From Neckera pumila (lineage: Eukaryota > Streptophyta > Bryopsida > Hypnales > Neckeraceae), in contig OZ018417.1 of assembly GCA_963969595.1 (NCBI GenBank), positions 5,272,501-5,336,500 of the forward strand: DNA of 64,000 bases, given 5' to 3'. The number at the start of each line of letters is the position of its first letter. Within the stretch, counting starts at the first letter, position 1. Shown here in pieces: positions 12,175-26,290 of the stretch. A program made the translations under genes and the position numbers. The notes under the pieces were generated by a model that searched no databases, was not told the origin of the DNA, and saw only the letters and a list, made by a program, of their open reading frames with translations.

Positions 12175-13000
12175 ATGGACCACTTTAGTCATTGATTGAA
12201 TCCATAAAAAAATGTGTTTTTTATTGCAAGAGCAAGTTATTGGCCTTGCTTTCCTCAAATCACTTTAGAAGTTGTAAGTGGATGCATTTGGGAGACCTAG
12301 GATCACAAATAGGTACCTACAAAAGAAATCTTAGGAAATTCATAACTACTTCAAAAATGCTTTAAGAAATATGAAACCGCTTGTCTTACGTTTGGCATCC
12401 ATTTTTCTTTCCTTAAAAAATGAGTGAAAAATATTTCTATTCATGCAAACCTACAAAAAAGGTGGACCACCCCTTAAATGGTTGCTTTTAGGGCATCCTA
12501 TTTTACACCTAAATCACACAATTAGCAAATTGAGTATGATTCAACATGGTTTTCACTATTATATTGGAAAAAAAATTGTTGGTAGCAAAAAGGGGATTCT
12601 AGATTCTCCTAGAATGCATTTTTTGGACTCCGTGTGAATAAACTACAAATTTTCAAAGTGCTGAAAATAGGTGTACCTTAACGCAATCACAAAATCATAT
12701 GAATAATGGTAGTACATTTTAGGCAAGAATATCTAGTGTGCAATTTTAGGAAGCGTGCAATTTTAGGTGTATTTACCTTAGATGAGATGGCCAATCCTTT
12801 CTAAAATCTCCTTTCATGCCTATTTGTTTTCTATTAAATTATTTGTAGCACTGACATTCTAGTATTGAACATACAAATGTTAAAGAACTAATATGAGAAT
12901 CTTCGAACAAAATTGATGGATGAAGAAATGCATCTCAATGAATTTAGGATATGATTCCGTTCATTCATTGTTCAAAATTTGCACTCATGGTCCTTTAGCA
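12175..13000. other. Unassigned AT-rich DNA
   Basis: No recognisable gene; chance ORFs only. Confidence 0.5.
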
Positions 13001-13284
13001 TTAGAGGAGTTTTGGGCCTCCTAAAAGACTGCGAGTTCCCAGACTATGGGAACTTTGCAGGAATGCTGGAACGCTGCCAATGTCCAAGCTGACGTGGTCA
13101 AGCGACTACCACGTCATTTTTGAAAAAAAAAAATTGTTAAAAGGATATTTTGGTAAAAGAAAAATTATAATTTTTTTTTTTGGAAAAAAAAAGTTCTAAC
13201 ACACCCGTACTGTCGTTCCCTGAATTTGGGCAGACTGGGGAATGGGCTTGAAACAGTCTTCTAAGGCCCCTGAAATTCCTCTAA
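13001..13284. mobile_element. TTAGAGG-family MITE, copy 1 (284 bp)
   Basis: Imperfect terminal inverted repeats TTAGAGGAGTTTTGGGCC / inverse of GGCCCCTGAAATTCCTCTAA. The interior contains CACGTCA, a central A/T tract and GGGCAGACTGGGGAA. Related copies at 26291-26562 and 57965-58246. Non-coding. Confidence 0.85.
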
Positions 13285-13293
13285 TGGGATTCA

Positions 13294-14177
13294 TTTCTAA
13301 AGTCCCAAGGTCATATTTTCATCAAGAAGCACTCAAAATTATCAATTCTATTGCAAAGAGCAAAAAACTTGAAAATTTGTTTCTATTGCATATCTACCCA
13401 TAGGATCTTGTACTAAATTAGTATATAAATGTGTGGAAGAAACTTTAGAAACTCTGAGCACATACATTGCAAGATATTTGCATTTAAAGTGAAGAAAAAA
13501 AGTATTTTTGCACCTTGCTCGACTAAGTTTTTGGACTTTGAATCATCTTCATTTGAAATTTTGCACTATTGATTCAAATTTTTTATGTTGAAGAATAGCA
13601 TTTATGGTCTAGAAAATTAAACAAAAAAACCCCTTCATTTTCACTCATTAAAAAATTATTAAGTAGAAGTAGGTATATTTAAGATTGAAAGAAAATCCAA
13701 ACCATTAATTCTAAGATGGAATCGATACATATAGTAATCTCTATGGTGAGATTGCTCCAACAAGAGATAACCCTATATACTTTTGAAAATGGAAGTCAGA
13801 ATTAAATCCTACAAGATCTTTTCAAGAAGATGCTTTGATTGCCTGAAAAACAAGATTGTCCAAACCTTTCACATAACAAATTCAAATGGAATGAATCAAA
13901 GCTTCCTGTATAGATAAATTTAAAATCTATGGGATTTTCTTAGATTTCTTTTTGTGTGGGTGCACTATACTCGCAACACCTACTAAAAAAAGGGCTTTTG
14001 TGCCATAACTTTTGCTCCCCTAGGCATTGATTGAAATAAAAATTATATTCCTAGAAAAGTAATGTGTTTTCTATCCGTACAAAATGTTTCAAAAAATCAT
14101 GATAAGTATTGAGACTATAGGAGCTTGCCTAAAATCCATTGTACCCCTCAGGCGGACAATTAGACTTTAGAGGTTAA
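13294..14177. mobile_element. TTAA element C, degenerate (880 bp)
   Basis: Degenerate left end (TTTCTAAAGTCCCAAGG) abutting the previous MITE; right end GACTTTAGAGG plus TTAA at 14174-14177. Interior homologous to element B throughout (TAGGATCTTGTAC, CAAGATTGTCCAAACC). Old copy. Confidence 0.75.
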
Positions 14178-14255
14178 TAATCTTAAATAGTAAACTTTCA
14201 CTTAAAAAAACCAACACAAATGAAGTTTCAAGGCCCTATAGGTCAAAGAAGGGCT

Positions 14256-14982
14256 GGGAGTTGCAAGAAACACCTGCCGGTTTTGGCTCAAAACGGCCTT
14301 AGTACTGGAGTACTATGACTTTTGGAATAAATTTTTTTTAAATAAAATAAAATATGGATAATTTGTAAAGCACTCAAAATAGTATGTATGTGAAAATTTA
14401 GACCTAAAAAAATTTATGTCTAAAAGTTATGCACATTCGAAGAGTGATGGAAAATGCAAAAAAATACATAGTATGGGGTTTTATTTTTAGAAAATAGTAA
14501 AAAAAATCAAAAAATTAAAGAAAAAAAATGATTTTTTGTAACTTGGAGGTTCTTCTCCTCAATCATTTTCACTTCTGGAAAAAATAATTTGTGTTCTCTG
14601 CACTTGCGCAAAGGTAGTACACTTTCAGCATATGTGGAAGGTGGACACTTTATTATTTTTGAAAAATTTCTTTGTAGACTTGTATAATTTTAGTAGAACT
14701 CCTTGCATACCAATTTTCACCTTCAAATTTGCATTTCTGAGTTGAAAATAGTACTAAAATAATCCAAAATGGCCAAAGTAGACATCCAATTGGGGGCAAT
14801 TTAAAAATAGTAAACTAATTGGAAAAAATTGGAAAAAATTACACAATGTCTGAAACTACCATATGTAACTTCATTTCAAACTTCATGAAAAAAGGACATA
14901 TGACGCAAAAGTTATGAGTGAAAATGTATGTATCCAAGGTCAAGGGGACACCAAAAAGGACAAGTGTTTCTTGCAACGACCC
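14256..14982. mobile_element. TTGCAAGAAACAC-family element, copy 1 (727 bp)
   Basis: Terminal inverted repeats GGGAGTTGCAAGAAACACCTG-like at the left and the inverse at the right (CAAGTGTTTCTTGCAACGAC, then CC). Flanked by GGCT on both sides, a possible 4-bp target duplication. Interior AT-rich, non-coding. Second copy at 24608-25324. Superfamily not assigned. Confidence 0.75.
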
Positions 14983-16180
14983 GGCTTTGCCACCATTTTG
15001 TGGCAATTTCAAATGGCACAGGGCATCTCTAGTTTGAATGAAATTGAGTGATATAAGAGCATGGCCAATGGTGCATGCTATGTGGGCTAAGAATAATGTA
15101 TGTGCGTGGTGACTAGTGGGGTTGAGTGGCCTTTAATGCTTGCCCCCATTTCTTTGCTAGAGGGGTATACTATACAAAGTCTATGTCGTGCCACATTTTC
15201 TCCAATTCTTTTGAACCTCAACCTTTTTTGCAATTAATCTTGCCAGTCAATGCCATAATGGCAACAACTAATTTTGAAGGCACACAAAAGGTAAAGAACT
15301 TTGTTGTAGAAGAAGTGAGACAACTCAGGTTTATATTTCTTCACGTCTTGTAGGATCTAGTCTATGACAATAGCTAGACATGTGTAGCATCTGAAGAAAG
15401 GGAGTATAGACATTATCTTGAGACCAAGCCCAGTGGGAAGGTTGAGCTTCCGACATGATCCCTATAGAGCAAGTGGTCCACAATCATGCACAATGTATAT
15501 AATTCATTGTAGTTTACAAAACAATTTATGATGCCAATGAATCTAGCACTTCCCTCAATGATGTATGAAGTAAGCTTTGGATTTATACTTGTAAGGTGAA
15601 GCCCTTCAGGTAGAAAGCCTTTGTTTTGCTTCACATCTAGGCTATTCTCAAGGACATTCTACAATGGTGCAAAGAGCTACAAGATTTTCAGAAGTACAGA
15701 CCGATAAGCAGATAAATATGTAAACAATTCACGAAGAGAATGTAGGACGTACACTTTGCTCTTGTGGACAATGCTTCAATTGAAGACGAGGCCATTCCAT
15801 TAGAGTCAACTAAAACTTTTTGCTTTGTCGCGGTGCCCTATGTAGCTAGTGGGATGTAGGGCTTCTAAAGATGACCAACGTAGTCAAGAATAAGGAGGCA
15901 ATGCACCAAGTGTAGGCATATGTTATTGCCGACATGGCCTTTGCCAATTTGCAAAAGGTGCAAGCTCTTCTAGATCAAGCCGTGGCTAGTCATTTAGCAT
16001 GCCAATGAACAACAATCTCAACATTGAAGCGCAGATATACTTCCACCTTTGATGTGAACATAAGCTCTGCAAGTTACAACATTAGATGGAAAAAGACAAT
16101 AAAGATTGGGCTTGTAAGTGCAAAGTTAAGAAATGGCAAGCGGAACAAAACATAGTAGGTAGAGAAGGTGGCCAAAGCAT
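14983..16180. other. Unassigned region, possibly a decayed coding relic at 15380-16170
   Basis: 15380-16170 is less AT-rich and has short open segments in several plus-strand frames, like an old transposase or gene fragment, but I recognise no domain and stops are frequent. Confidence 0.3.
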
Positions 16181-18030
16181 CACTATAAGAAACTTGTGTT
16201 TTTTGTGATGTTTGAAAAAACAAGGCCTGGCGTTTGTTTTGACACGCGTAGATGTCACCTAAAATCCTTTATATCGGACAGGCAAAAAGCATGCCAAATT
16301 TTTAGAAAACATGCTCTTTTTGACCTCGTTTTTTTGACATCTCGAAAAATATGGTCTTCCAAGGTTCCCAAAATGCGCCCATTTGGCGGACACGTCATGT
16401 CCATGTGAGCGGGCAAGGCCACATGGAAAAAAATTTCATCCATTTTTGCTTACATGGTTTGTGACATGGACCCCTTTAAATCTAACGTGGCACCTTCTTT
16501 TGGACTTCTTCAAATCTAACGCGACATCCAGCTAAAGTGATGTTCTTTTGACGTGCCACATTAAATTTTTTTTTTTTGAAACGTTAATTTCGATGTCTAG
16601 ATAGGCATTTTTGGAAATTAAATATCAATTGCTGCATATTGTACCCATAAATCAAGGTCATTAGAAAATAATTGTTTACAAATAAATAAAGAATAAATAT
16701 AATGAACAAAAACAATTGTTGAATTCAACATCCATTAAAAAAAACTTACCATCTACCATCAAGAGGATTTTTGATGGCTAAATGAAGGAATTGCTTCAAT
16801 GAAAATTTGTGAGAATGAAGGGTTGAGAGGTCTTATTTATATCCATTTGTCCGTCCATAGTGAGACAAAAGATATGGGTTAATTAGGACATGGGAACTTA
16901 ACCATTGTAACTCTTGACGTTGTTTCAGACGTTTGGATGTTATTTCAGAAATCTAGCCCATGTTGTTTCAAACATTTTACATTGAATACCACTATAAGAA
17001 AAGCACGTTTTTGGTTGCGTTACCAAAAAACGTGTTGTGTTTTTTCAAACGTCAGATGTTCCAAAAGATGTGTACATGTTTTGCAGAAAACGTGTATGTA
17101 TTTTGCAAAAAACGTGTACATGTTTTGCAGAAAATGTGTATGTGTTTTGCAGAAAATACGACCATGTCATTGTAGACAGCTATGATTGTGACGATGTCGA
17201 CTGCGACATGGCCATGATTTTATATAACGTAGCATACAACATAAACTGCCACGCCAGCAAGTAGATTTAGAAAAGGGCAGCCACGTGGTATATTTTGGAA
17301 AAAATATTAGAAATGGATGGATGGACATCGGGGCAAATGTTTGAAACAACGGGTTGGATGTTGGATTGGACATCTGAGACAACGTACGCTAATTATCCCA
17401 TATCTTTTGTCTTACCAAGGACAAAGAATGGGTACAAATATGACCCTGAAAATCTTCATTTTCACGTAATTTTGTCATCAAGACAAATTTGATGGTAAAT
17501 GGTAAGTTTTTTTTAATTCTAGGTGAATTCTACTTTTTTCTTATTGCATAATTGTATTGATTGATTTCTGTTGACTACTTATTTTTTGAAAAATGGATTG
17601 GATGAAAAAAATGGGTTGGATGAAAAACAGACTAGATGAAAAAATGGGCTGGAAGAAAAAGTTGCCTACGTGGCCCTGCGTGGATGAAAATTTTGCCTAC
17701 GTGGCCTCCACGTGCCTTCATTTTGTGAGCTTGGAAGACCCCGTTCTGTAGGACGTTAGAGAAAACAAGCCAAAAATTGGCACGTTTTTTGAGAACAGCA
17801 AAAGTTTTTTGCTTGTTTTCCGTGACGCGATTTTAGATGACATCTACGTTGACGACAAACTTGTCAAACCGGACATCATACGACGTTTTTTCAGACATTA
17901 TAAAAAAGGCTAGTTTCTTATAGTATACAATTCTTGCTTAAATATTCTATATGGATTGTCAATCTTCCTACTACCCTACTTGTATAAAGAGTTTCATTTT
18001 TCATCCATATAGCACATCCATCCGTCCATT
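16181..18030. mobile_element. CACTA-type element b, left end intact, interrupted and right-truncated
   Basis: Starts CACTATAAGAAACTTGTG at 16181, a CACTA-type terminus. Its body (16831-16989 and 17926-18010) matches 4620-4880 and is split by another CACTA element at 16990. The right end is not found; the body stops near a TTAA-family fragment at about 18030. No transposase domain. Confidence 0.6.
16987..17928. mobile_element. CACTA-type element a, 936 bp, non-autonomous, nested
   Basis: Termini CACTATAAGAAA (16990) and TTTCTTATAGTA (to 17925), flanked by TAC on both sides (16987-16989 and 17926-17928), the 3-bp target duplication expected of CACTA elements. Removing it restores continuity with the homologous sequence at about 4765-4790. 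Internal repeats of TTTTGCAGAAAA/ACGTGTA (17070-17160) resemble subterminal transposase-binding repeats. Non-coding. Confidence 0.85.
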
Positions 18031-18422
18031 TTTTGAGGTCTAATCTCAAAAAATAACTTTTTTAGTTCAAAAAATGACCCTACAAAAATGATTTGAATAG
18101 AGAAATCAAATAAAAATCTTCAAAAATCACTATAATTTGAATTCAATATTTTGAACTTGTAAGCAAAAAAAATCTCTTAAAAATCATAAATATTCAATCT
18201 ACAATTGATTTTAGAAGGAATTTCTAATTTCTAGCTTCAAATTTTATTGAAAAATATTAGTATATATTTTTGTTGATCTAATCATATAGATGTGATCTAT
18301 AAATAGCATTTTACAACTATTATTTGAAAGTCATCACTAAAATATTCTTCAAAGTTGCATTTTAAAATAGATCTTCACAATTTTGGAAATCCGAATGCCC
18401 CCTCTGGTCCGTTAGGGGTTAA
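18031..18422. mobile_element. TTAA-family fragment D (right end)
   Basis: Right end CTCTGGTCCGTTAGGGG followed by TTAA at 18419-18422. Its inverse, CCCCTAACGGACC, is intermediate between the common TTAA elements and the piggyBac terminus at 4001. Left end not identified. Confidence 0.6.
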
Positions 18423-19897
18423 ATTTCTTTGTATATCCAATTTTAAATCTCTTAAATATAACGACTTATCTAAGCATTGATGTATAATATCACAGGTGCT
18501 ATTTATTTTTGTATTATAATTTTTCTTTATTTGTTTATTTGGCATAGAAATAGAGCATAAGCAAATTTTATAAATAGCATTTTTGAAACATCCCTTGAAT
18601 AAGCAGTAATCTAAGTTTGTCTATTCTTGCAAAGATTGAGCCTTGGCTAGATTATAATAGAGCTAAGCATCACTTGTCTCTATGCCATTTTTGAACTCCT
18701 AAAAATGTGAAAAATTGAATAAGCCCAAGATACATACAAGTGCAAAAGCCAAGAACAAAATGTTTTGCAACATGCATAGGGCCCTTTTTGACATTCAAAA
18801 CATCAATAAAATCCCTCTTTCTATGATAAAATTACCAAATACAAGTATAAATCAAGAATTTCAATCTTCTATCATTTGAAATATAAATAAGAAGACTTAA
18901 ACACAATTTAAAAGCAAGTAGTATATAATTTTTGAAGAGTTTTGGAAATACTCCAAGAGGCTATGGACCTCATCTGTACCCATTTCAAAACCAGACAATC
19001 CAATGTAAAGCTAGTATGGTGCATAAATGCCTTCAGTCTACAAGCACATATTGATGCTTTCACTAGGAGATCAAATCAACATACCAACAATATTTAAACA
19101 TACTACTAATATTTTGCTAATTCTATAAACCTAAATGCATGCAATTAAATGTAAAGAAGTCGCCATGTTGAATATGCTTTCTAGTAAGACCCAATGTTAA
19201 CATTGAAATGCTTCAATTAGTTAATCGGTCCAAGCTAAATAACCAATCCAAAATCAAATGTCTATAGGACATTGTATCACAATAGTAAAACATGATGTTT
19301 TAGTAACCATAATTCAACTGAGCCAAAGCCCGCCTTTGAGTCATAAAAAAAATGCAATAAACTTGCCTAGAAGCTGTCCATAAAAAAATGCAATATAATA
19401 TAGTTGTTCAACCCCTTCCTAAGTAAAGTGTCTGCCAAAATTTTAACGTTACTTGTAGTTTAGTGTAATGTAGGTTGAACTATCTCATCACAATGTACTT
19501 TAAATAGCATTAAAATAGCATCAAAAAGATCCAATTGAATATGAATGTCAATTCTAAGATTTTCATGGTTTATTACCCAATTAAGTTTTGGTGTCTTATG
19601 ATATACCAAAACTTTTGACCCTCTATTTCCAATATGGGGTGGGTAGGTGGGTGGGAATCATCGAGCCATTTTTTGAAAGAAAAAAAATTCTTTTTTCAAG
19701 AAATATAAACTACTACTACTAGTACTACTACTACTACTAGGACGAGGTTCATAAAAACAAATACTTCATTGTGTGCATATATCACGTAAATTTTCCTTTC
19801 TCTCTTATAGGCCTAGAAAAACTCTTCAAAACGATTCTATCACTCAAACTTGACTATAAAATCTGGGAAAAATAAAAGTAAAAGTATCCATTCTGTT
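18423..19897. other. Unassigned AT-rich spacer with (ACT)n microsatellite
   Basis: No gene seen. A CTA/ACT trinucleotide run occupies 19710-19740. Confidence 0.6.
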
Positions 19898-19986
19898 CTT
19901 TAGGGTTTCAAGAGCACCTCATACCCATTCAATACCATTTTATAGGGTCAATTTGAAGAAGCTGGTTGCTTTTAGAGCATCCTACT

Positions 19987-20198
19987 TTAGGAGAGGCAAC
20001 CCATTCTCGATCACTTAAGGAAGTACAGAATCTGGAACTCATTAATTCATAGAAATTTTGTTTTGATTCCAAAATATCTAAAAACTCTAGGAAGGGTCCA
20101 AACACTTTTGCTGCACACAAGAAAATTTTCCACCGGAGAAACCGTACTCTTACATGTGTGTAATTCCTTAAGTGATCGAGAATGGGTTGCCTCCCCTA
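19987..20198. mobile_element. Small MITE-like inverted repeat upstream of right H3
   Basis: Same element as at 10947-11158, carried by the arm; termini contain GATCGAGAATGGGTTGCC. Confidence 0.75.
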
Positions 20199-20334
20199 GT
20201 TCCGTTATGTCTGTTACAAATGACATATTCATAGTTGTGGCAGGGACACATGGCACATTAGTGGTAATTCACTTCCAATGCCGGCACAGCATTGAAGTTT
20301 ACTCTTCGCACTAAGTTAATGTCGTTATTTAGGA

Positions 20335-20993
<659 letters not shown>

Positions 20994-21030
20994 AGTTTTC
21001 TGGATCCGTTGGCTGCCGTGCCTTTTTCAT

Positions 21031-21046
21031 GGTGTTTTATAACACC
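21031..21046 (+). promoter_or_regulatory. Histone-type 3' hairpin candidate (right H3)
   Basis: GGTGTT-TTAT-AACACC followed by ACCA, starting 38 nt after the last base of the stop codon (37 nt between). Same structure as at 10099-10114; because the arms are near identical this is not independent evidence. Confidence 0.45.
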
Positions 21047-21973
21047 ACCATTTTTTTGGAAGTTTTTGTTTACTCTGACATCGGTCGTTGGCTAACTCTT
21101 TCTCGTTATGCTTCCAGGTGTGTTTCATTGATGTTATGTCGGAGTCGACTTTTGTATTGTTCATAGCCTCCTGCCTTCGTTCGGTTCACCTTCCTGTCGA
21201 TAACCGATTTCTAAGACCTTCGGTAGGCTGGCGTGTTTTGATCAGGGCCTTTTGTCTGCACTTACGAAATGAATAAGTTATGATGAACTGGTTCTCTTGC
21301 CTCTGTAGTTTGAGCCCACACGTGCATCTCCGGAAAGTGACGTTGCCAAAGTTCTTGAACATCGTTGGAAGTCTCGGTGTATTGGCAGTTTCGATGCTGT
21401 TTTCCGAGCTGCGGTTATGGACAATTTCCTGCCAGATCGATTTTTAGCCATCACTCTTGAGAACTTTGCTCGATTCTGATCAGGATTCTTCGGAACGACC
21501 ACGCTTGTATGTGTCATTGTTAGCAAATTGAAGAGTGTTTAGGTTTTTTCTGTTTCTCTTGGATATTTATTTAGTAGTGCCAGAGCTCATCGAGGCACTG
21601 TGAGGAATTCCGTTCATTTGATTCTCGATTGATTCAAGTTTTGCCAAAGCTTCTTGGGTTTTTTGTGAATTGAATGTGCCACCGTTGACTGTGGTCTACC
21701 TCAAATTAGAAGTATTCTGCGTTATAGAGAATTTTCGTGCCTCACTCTCTGAGCTTCGGACACGGTGAAGGAGAGCTCATTTTGGCTTGAGAACAAGTAT
21801 TCGAGTCTGTAGCTGTAGAATTTCGGAACTTCGGTTTCGATTTGTGCGCAAGATTCAGATCAGTGAGCATACTAGTTCGCTTTTCAAGTCATGTTCTGAG
21901 AAGATGTTCTCAATCAAATTTCAGAGCCCTATTAATTTGCGAGATGGTTGTAGCTTGGTCGGGTGCTGAGATT

Positions 21974-22111
21974 GGCGTTGAGGCGTTTCCAGGGTTTTTG
22001 AAGAGGTCCATGAATGCCGTTCAGCACTCTGTGGAGCTCAATGGCGTTGAGCCGTTTCCAGCATTTTTGAAGAGGTCGATGAATGCCATTCAGCACTGCT
22101 GTGGAGCTCAA
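21974..22111 (+). repeat. 69-bp tandem duplication in H3 3' flank (right arm)
   Basis: Two units beginning GGCGTTGAG at 21974 and 22043, mirrored from 9034-9171. Confidence 0.7.
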
Positions 22112-22603
22112 GGACGAGGGAGAAATCGTGAAGTCGAACCTCTTCCGAAAGACATTGGTTTTCTTAATGGATGAAGAATGAATGCCGAACGATTCCTGCC
22201 TTTTGTGTTGTCGAGAGATTGTGCTCTCTATTTGTTGCTACCTGTACCATGTTGCATTGTGTCTTCCCGCCTGATCTGGCGAGGATCGTTTACTGGAGGG
22301 TCTTCTGATTGACACTGTTTCACGGTGTGCTTCATTGATGTTATGTCGGAGTTGACTTTTGTATTGTTTATAGCCTCTTGCCTTCGTTCGGTTCACCTTC
22401 ATGTCGACAACCGATGTCGACGCAGGGATGTGACCATCGGAAGGTCTGATGTTTTGATTAGGGCCTTTAGCAATTATCCAAGAGAAACAGAGAAACCCTA
22501 AACCCTGTTTGATTCGGGAGGTTTGTGTGAATTGAATGTGCAATTGTCGAATGTGATCTACCTCAAGTTAGGAGTTTTCTGCGCTTTTTGTAGTATTTGC
22601 GTG

Positions 22604-24607
22604 TCTCCTTGAAAGGAGAAAAGTAAAATTTGCATTTTAGAGATTTCATAAATCAATATAAGATTTTGAACATCAACACTCATAACATTTAGTACTATGT
22701 GTTGCTGTTGCTTTGGTCCTACAATGATGATGTGTCTCTACATCATCCACCTGTCTAATTCATCAGTAACTATTGATGAAGCACTGTTGATGTGTGGATT
22801 ATACCACACCATCACTGTAGAGCTATTGAATGGTATGCTAAATGTCAGAATGTCAAAAAATCTTAAAATAGTGTAACATGAGAAATTTGATGTGAAAACA
22901 GCTATCTATTTTTAAATTTTTTTTTCATTTCGATGTTATCAATGAAATCTCTAAATATTGTATGCACAATGACAAAGTACTCTTTTTGTGATCATAACAT
23001 ATCCATTTTGTGCTCGTCAATTTAAAAATAAATTTTAATCAAATATAAAAAAATTCAAGTGCGTAATAAAGAATTGTTGAAGTGACTTGCTTTGAAATAG
23101 ATTTATAAAACATTCACAAATTCCTTTTGACATACAACAACATTTACATGTATATAACTATGAATATAGTTTAAGCATTCAGTCAATTATACACAAATTA
23201 CATTAATCAATTAATTAGAACCTTGAATCTTTGAAGTGGTGGATGTTAAATTATGTATCTAAATTTGTTATGGATTTCAAGAATTTATTGCATTTTTTGA
23301 AGGATGCCACATTATATGAGGTGATGATACCTTTTAAAAGAGCAATGTATTCAATTTGTTAAATCCATGTCACTATATGTCCATATTGCAATGAAAAAAA
23401 TTTATAGAAATTAGTATCACTTAAGAAAATTTGTATTGATCAATAATATCTCCTAAGTATTAGTGTACAACGTACAATTGATTCACATCAAATAAGTTCT
23501 GACTCCATTCATTTCTTTCTGTCAAATTATTAATGATATCTATAGAGATTTTTAAACCTGCCAACACATGATTTTTTTGAATACTATTTATACAATTATA
23601 TGTCCTTTCTGGACATTTTTTTGTTAATGTGTGATTTGAGAATTGATTGTAACTTATCAACATTGAGTTGGTTTTAGAAATAAATTCTATTTGAAAAGAT
23701 ACTTGAAAAGATCCTAAGTCACTTTATCTCTATAAAAAATTAAAAAAAATCACACCAAAAAATGAAACCATAGGTACCTATCCAAACCTTTAAGAATCTC
23801 AGAAGGGAACTTTTGAGATTTAATGGTTAAGTGTGTTGAAACAACTCCCTCTTATTTGGATGAAAACCTATTTATATCTATTTTACAATCTACCTTGAGG
23901 TTATTATTGAGAAAAGATATAAAATGTCTTCATCAAATGTCTTCATCAAATGTCTTCATCAAAGTTAGAGAGTTAACATTGAAAGGACGCTGTCCTATTA
24001 CTTAGGTAGTGAATAAAAATTAATCAAATTCCTTAATGAATAAGTGCATTGCTTATTTCTAGAGTCCTTTTCAAAGTCATTTATTGGACACTTTCTATTT
24101 TGGGCATCCTTTATTTAATGAATTGGCATGTATTTATTGATTAGACTTATAAGGATTTGGGACTCATAGTATGAAAGGTAAATTCCCAACTTCAAGTTCC
24201 TACTCTTTTTTTATAAAATTATACATAGCATTTAAGTGCCCAAAAACTGGGTGTAAAAGTCAAAAGCAAATGATAGTGGGCATTTTTGGCATCAAAATTG
24301 CATTAGATAAACTTAGAGAAAATATGTCTTGTATAGTGGTATTCTTTTTTTTTTTTTGTTCAAAAAAATTGTTGGGACTTAGAACAGGAGTTGGTATTTC
24401 ATTTTGGATGGACCCAATTTGGCCTCCAAGTTCCACTTTCTTGGTGCCTAAAGTTCCAAAAGTGTTGCCATGAAAGTATTTTGGAGTGATGTGGGACTTG
24501 AGTTGTGTGAAGTGGCCCTTAGTGTCATAGCCATATAGGTCTTGTATACATGGATACGTAAGTGTTGTTTATAAAAATTTCTTAGATTGAATTGGCTTCT
24601 ACAACTT
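22604..24607. other. AT-rich intergenic DNA
   Basis: No gene recognised. A 13-bp unit ATGTCTTCATCAA is repeated about three times at 23925-23962. Confidence 0.5.
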
Positions 24608-25324
24608 GGGTGACTGCAAGAAATACTTGTACGATTTTCTATCACATGTCTGCAGCTAATTTTGTGTTTGGCTTTAACTCTTGTAATCTAAATCCAAATG
24701 ACTCAAAATTCATTTTTAAAGTACTCATGACCATTATATGCTTTGTCAAATGTTTTGGAATTTTTGAAAAATGCTTTATTGTCCAAAAATAGGCCACAAT
24801 TTTTGTCACACTTCCTAAACTTTTTTTTTAACAAAGTAATACCCAAAGAAACAAATTTGAGCTGAAATTTGGAGGGGGTGGTCTTCTAATAGTCTTTTAG
24901 TTATATTTCAAAGGATTTTAAAGAGTAGTTAATTATAAGTTGTGTGGAAGTCTACAAAGTGAGCTTTTTTCTATTTGCATTTTGAAACATGTAAAATATT
25001 ATAGTGTTTTTTAATTGAATGACCATCTCCATAGAATTGCTACAAATGTCCAATTTTTATTTTTTTAATTTAAACTTTTCCTATTTTTTCCTAATTAAAA
25101 CATTAAAATATCCTATTTTCATAAGATTTGGCACTTTTCTAATTCTCCTATTTAGAAAAATTTTGTATGCTTTTCCTTTTGTAACTACCGTTATCATAAA
25201 GGTGTATACATTGGCCATATTTTTTTTAATTAATTAATTAATTTTTTTTAATTTTAAAGTACTCCAGCAAAAAATGGAGTATTGTAAAAACAAGAAAATT
25301 TGCAAGGGTTTCTTGCAATCACCC
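24608..25324. mobile_element. TTGCAAGAAACAC-family element, copy 2 (717 bp)
   Basis: Termini GGGTGACTGCAAGAAATACT and the inverse of GGGTTTCTTGCAATCACCC. Flanks ACTT and ACCT could be a decayed 4-bp target duplication. Similar size to copy 1; interior diverged and non-coding. An (AATT)n run is at about 25228-25243. Confidence 0.7.
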
Positions 25325-26290
25325 ACCTATCTTATTCTACGTTGACATTTGAATCTAACATTGATTTAATGAAAATGTTCAATTAAAATTCCTACAATTG
25401 AACTATAAATTTCCTTCATTGTTAAACATAATCTTGATCTGTAAATGTTGAAACTATCCAAAATTGCATCCAATCCATATATTGCAACCTCCTATTGGAC
25501 CCAATTGTGCCTTCTTGCATTCTAATGCAGTAAAAATTCTAAAGGATTGGCATTAGACAACTTGAGTGGAATTGGGGTTGAAAGGGTTGGAATTGATTTG
25601 AAAGTAATATTTCTATAACATAAAAGAACACCACCATGTGGTTTAGACACATTACAAAAGGTTCATGTATTATTCCACAAATTGAAGGGAGTCTTTTGGA
25701 TTACCATTGCAAGCATGTAGGAAGTCCAAAGAACCACATTAAAATCTGAAGGATGTAAATAGTCTTCGTTTAGGACCAACAATGGGAAGCTATATTTTAT
25801 AGCTTCCCATTGGTTTAACCACCTATAGGTTAATGTATCTTTTATAATTGAAAATCTATTGAAAAACGAGTTCACCAAAATATATTTGTGAAAAACTCTC
25901 TAAGTTGCCACTCTAGTGCAACTAAAAATTAAGGATCCAATTTATCTAAATATAAGCAACAACTTCAAGGGAATGCAATGGATCATTCTACCTTTAATTA
26001 CCAGTAACTAACAAACAAAGATTAACCCTATAACAATGGATTGGTCTACATATGATTCATCATTTTTGATACAATGTAAATCTTTTTCTCAAAAAAATCC
26101 AAAAGCATGCATTGAAGGTCAAAGACTATGCAAGACCTCCCTTTTTGCACAAAATTCTAAGGGTGAACATCTCCACTTCTCTTTTGAATAGAAAGATTCT
26201 TTGTCATCCATTGGCTAATTTTGGGCCTCTCCATCCTTATAGGGTTAAAGTCTAAAAGATCAACATAATAGCATGCATTGCGTTGGTCAG
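25325..26290. other. AT-rich intergenic DNA
   Basis: Only chance ORFs; nothing recognised apart from a short local inverted repeat GGGAAGCTATA / TATAGCTTCCC at about 25785-25808. Confidence 0.5.
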
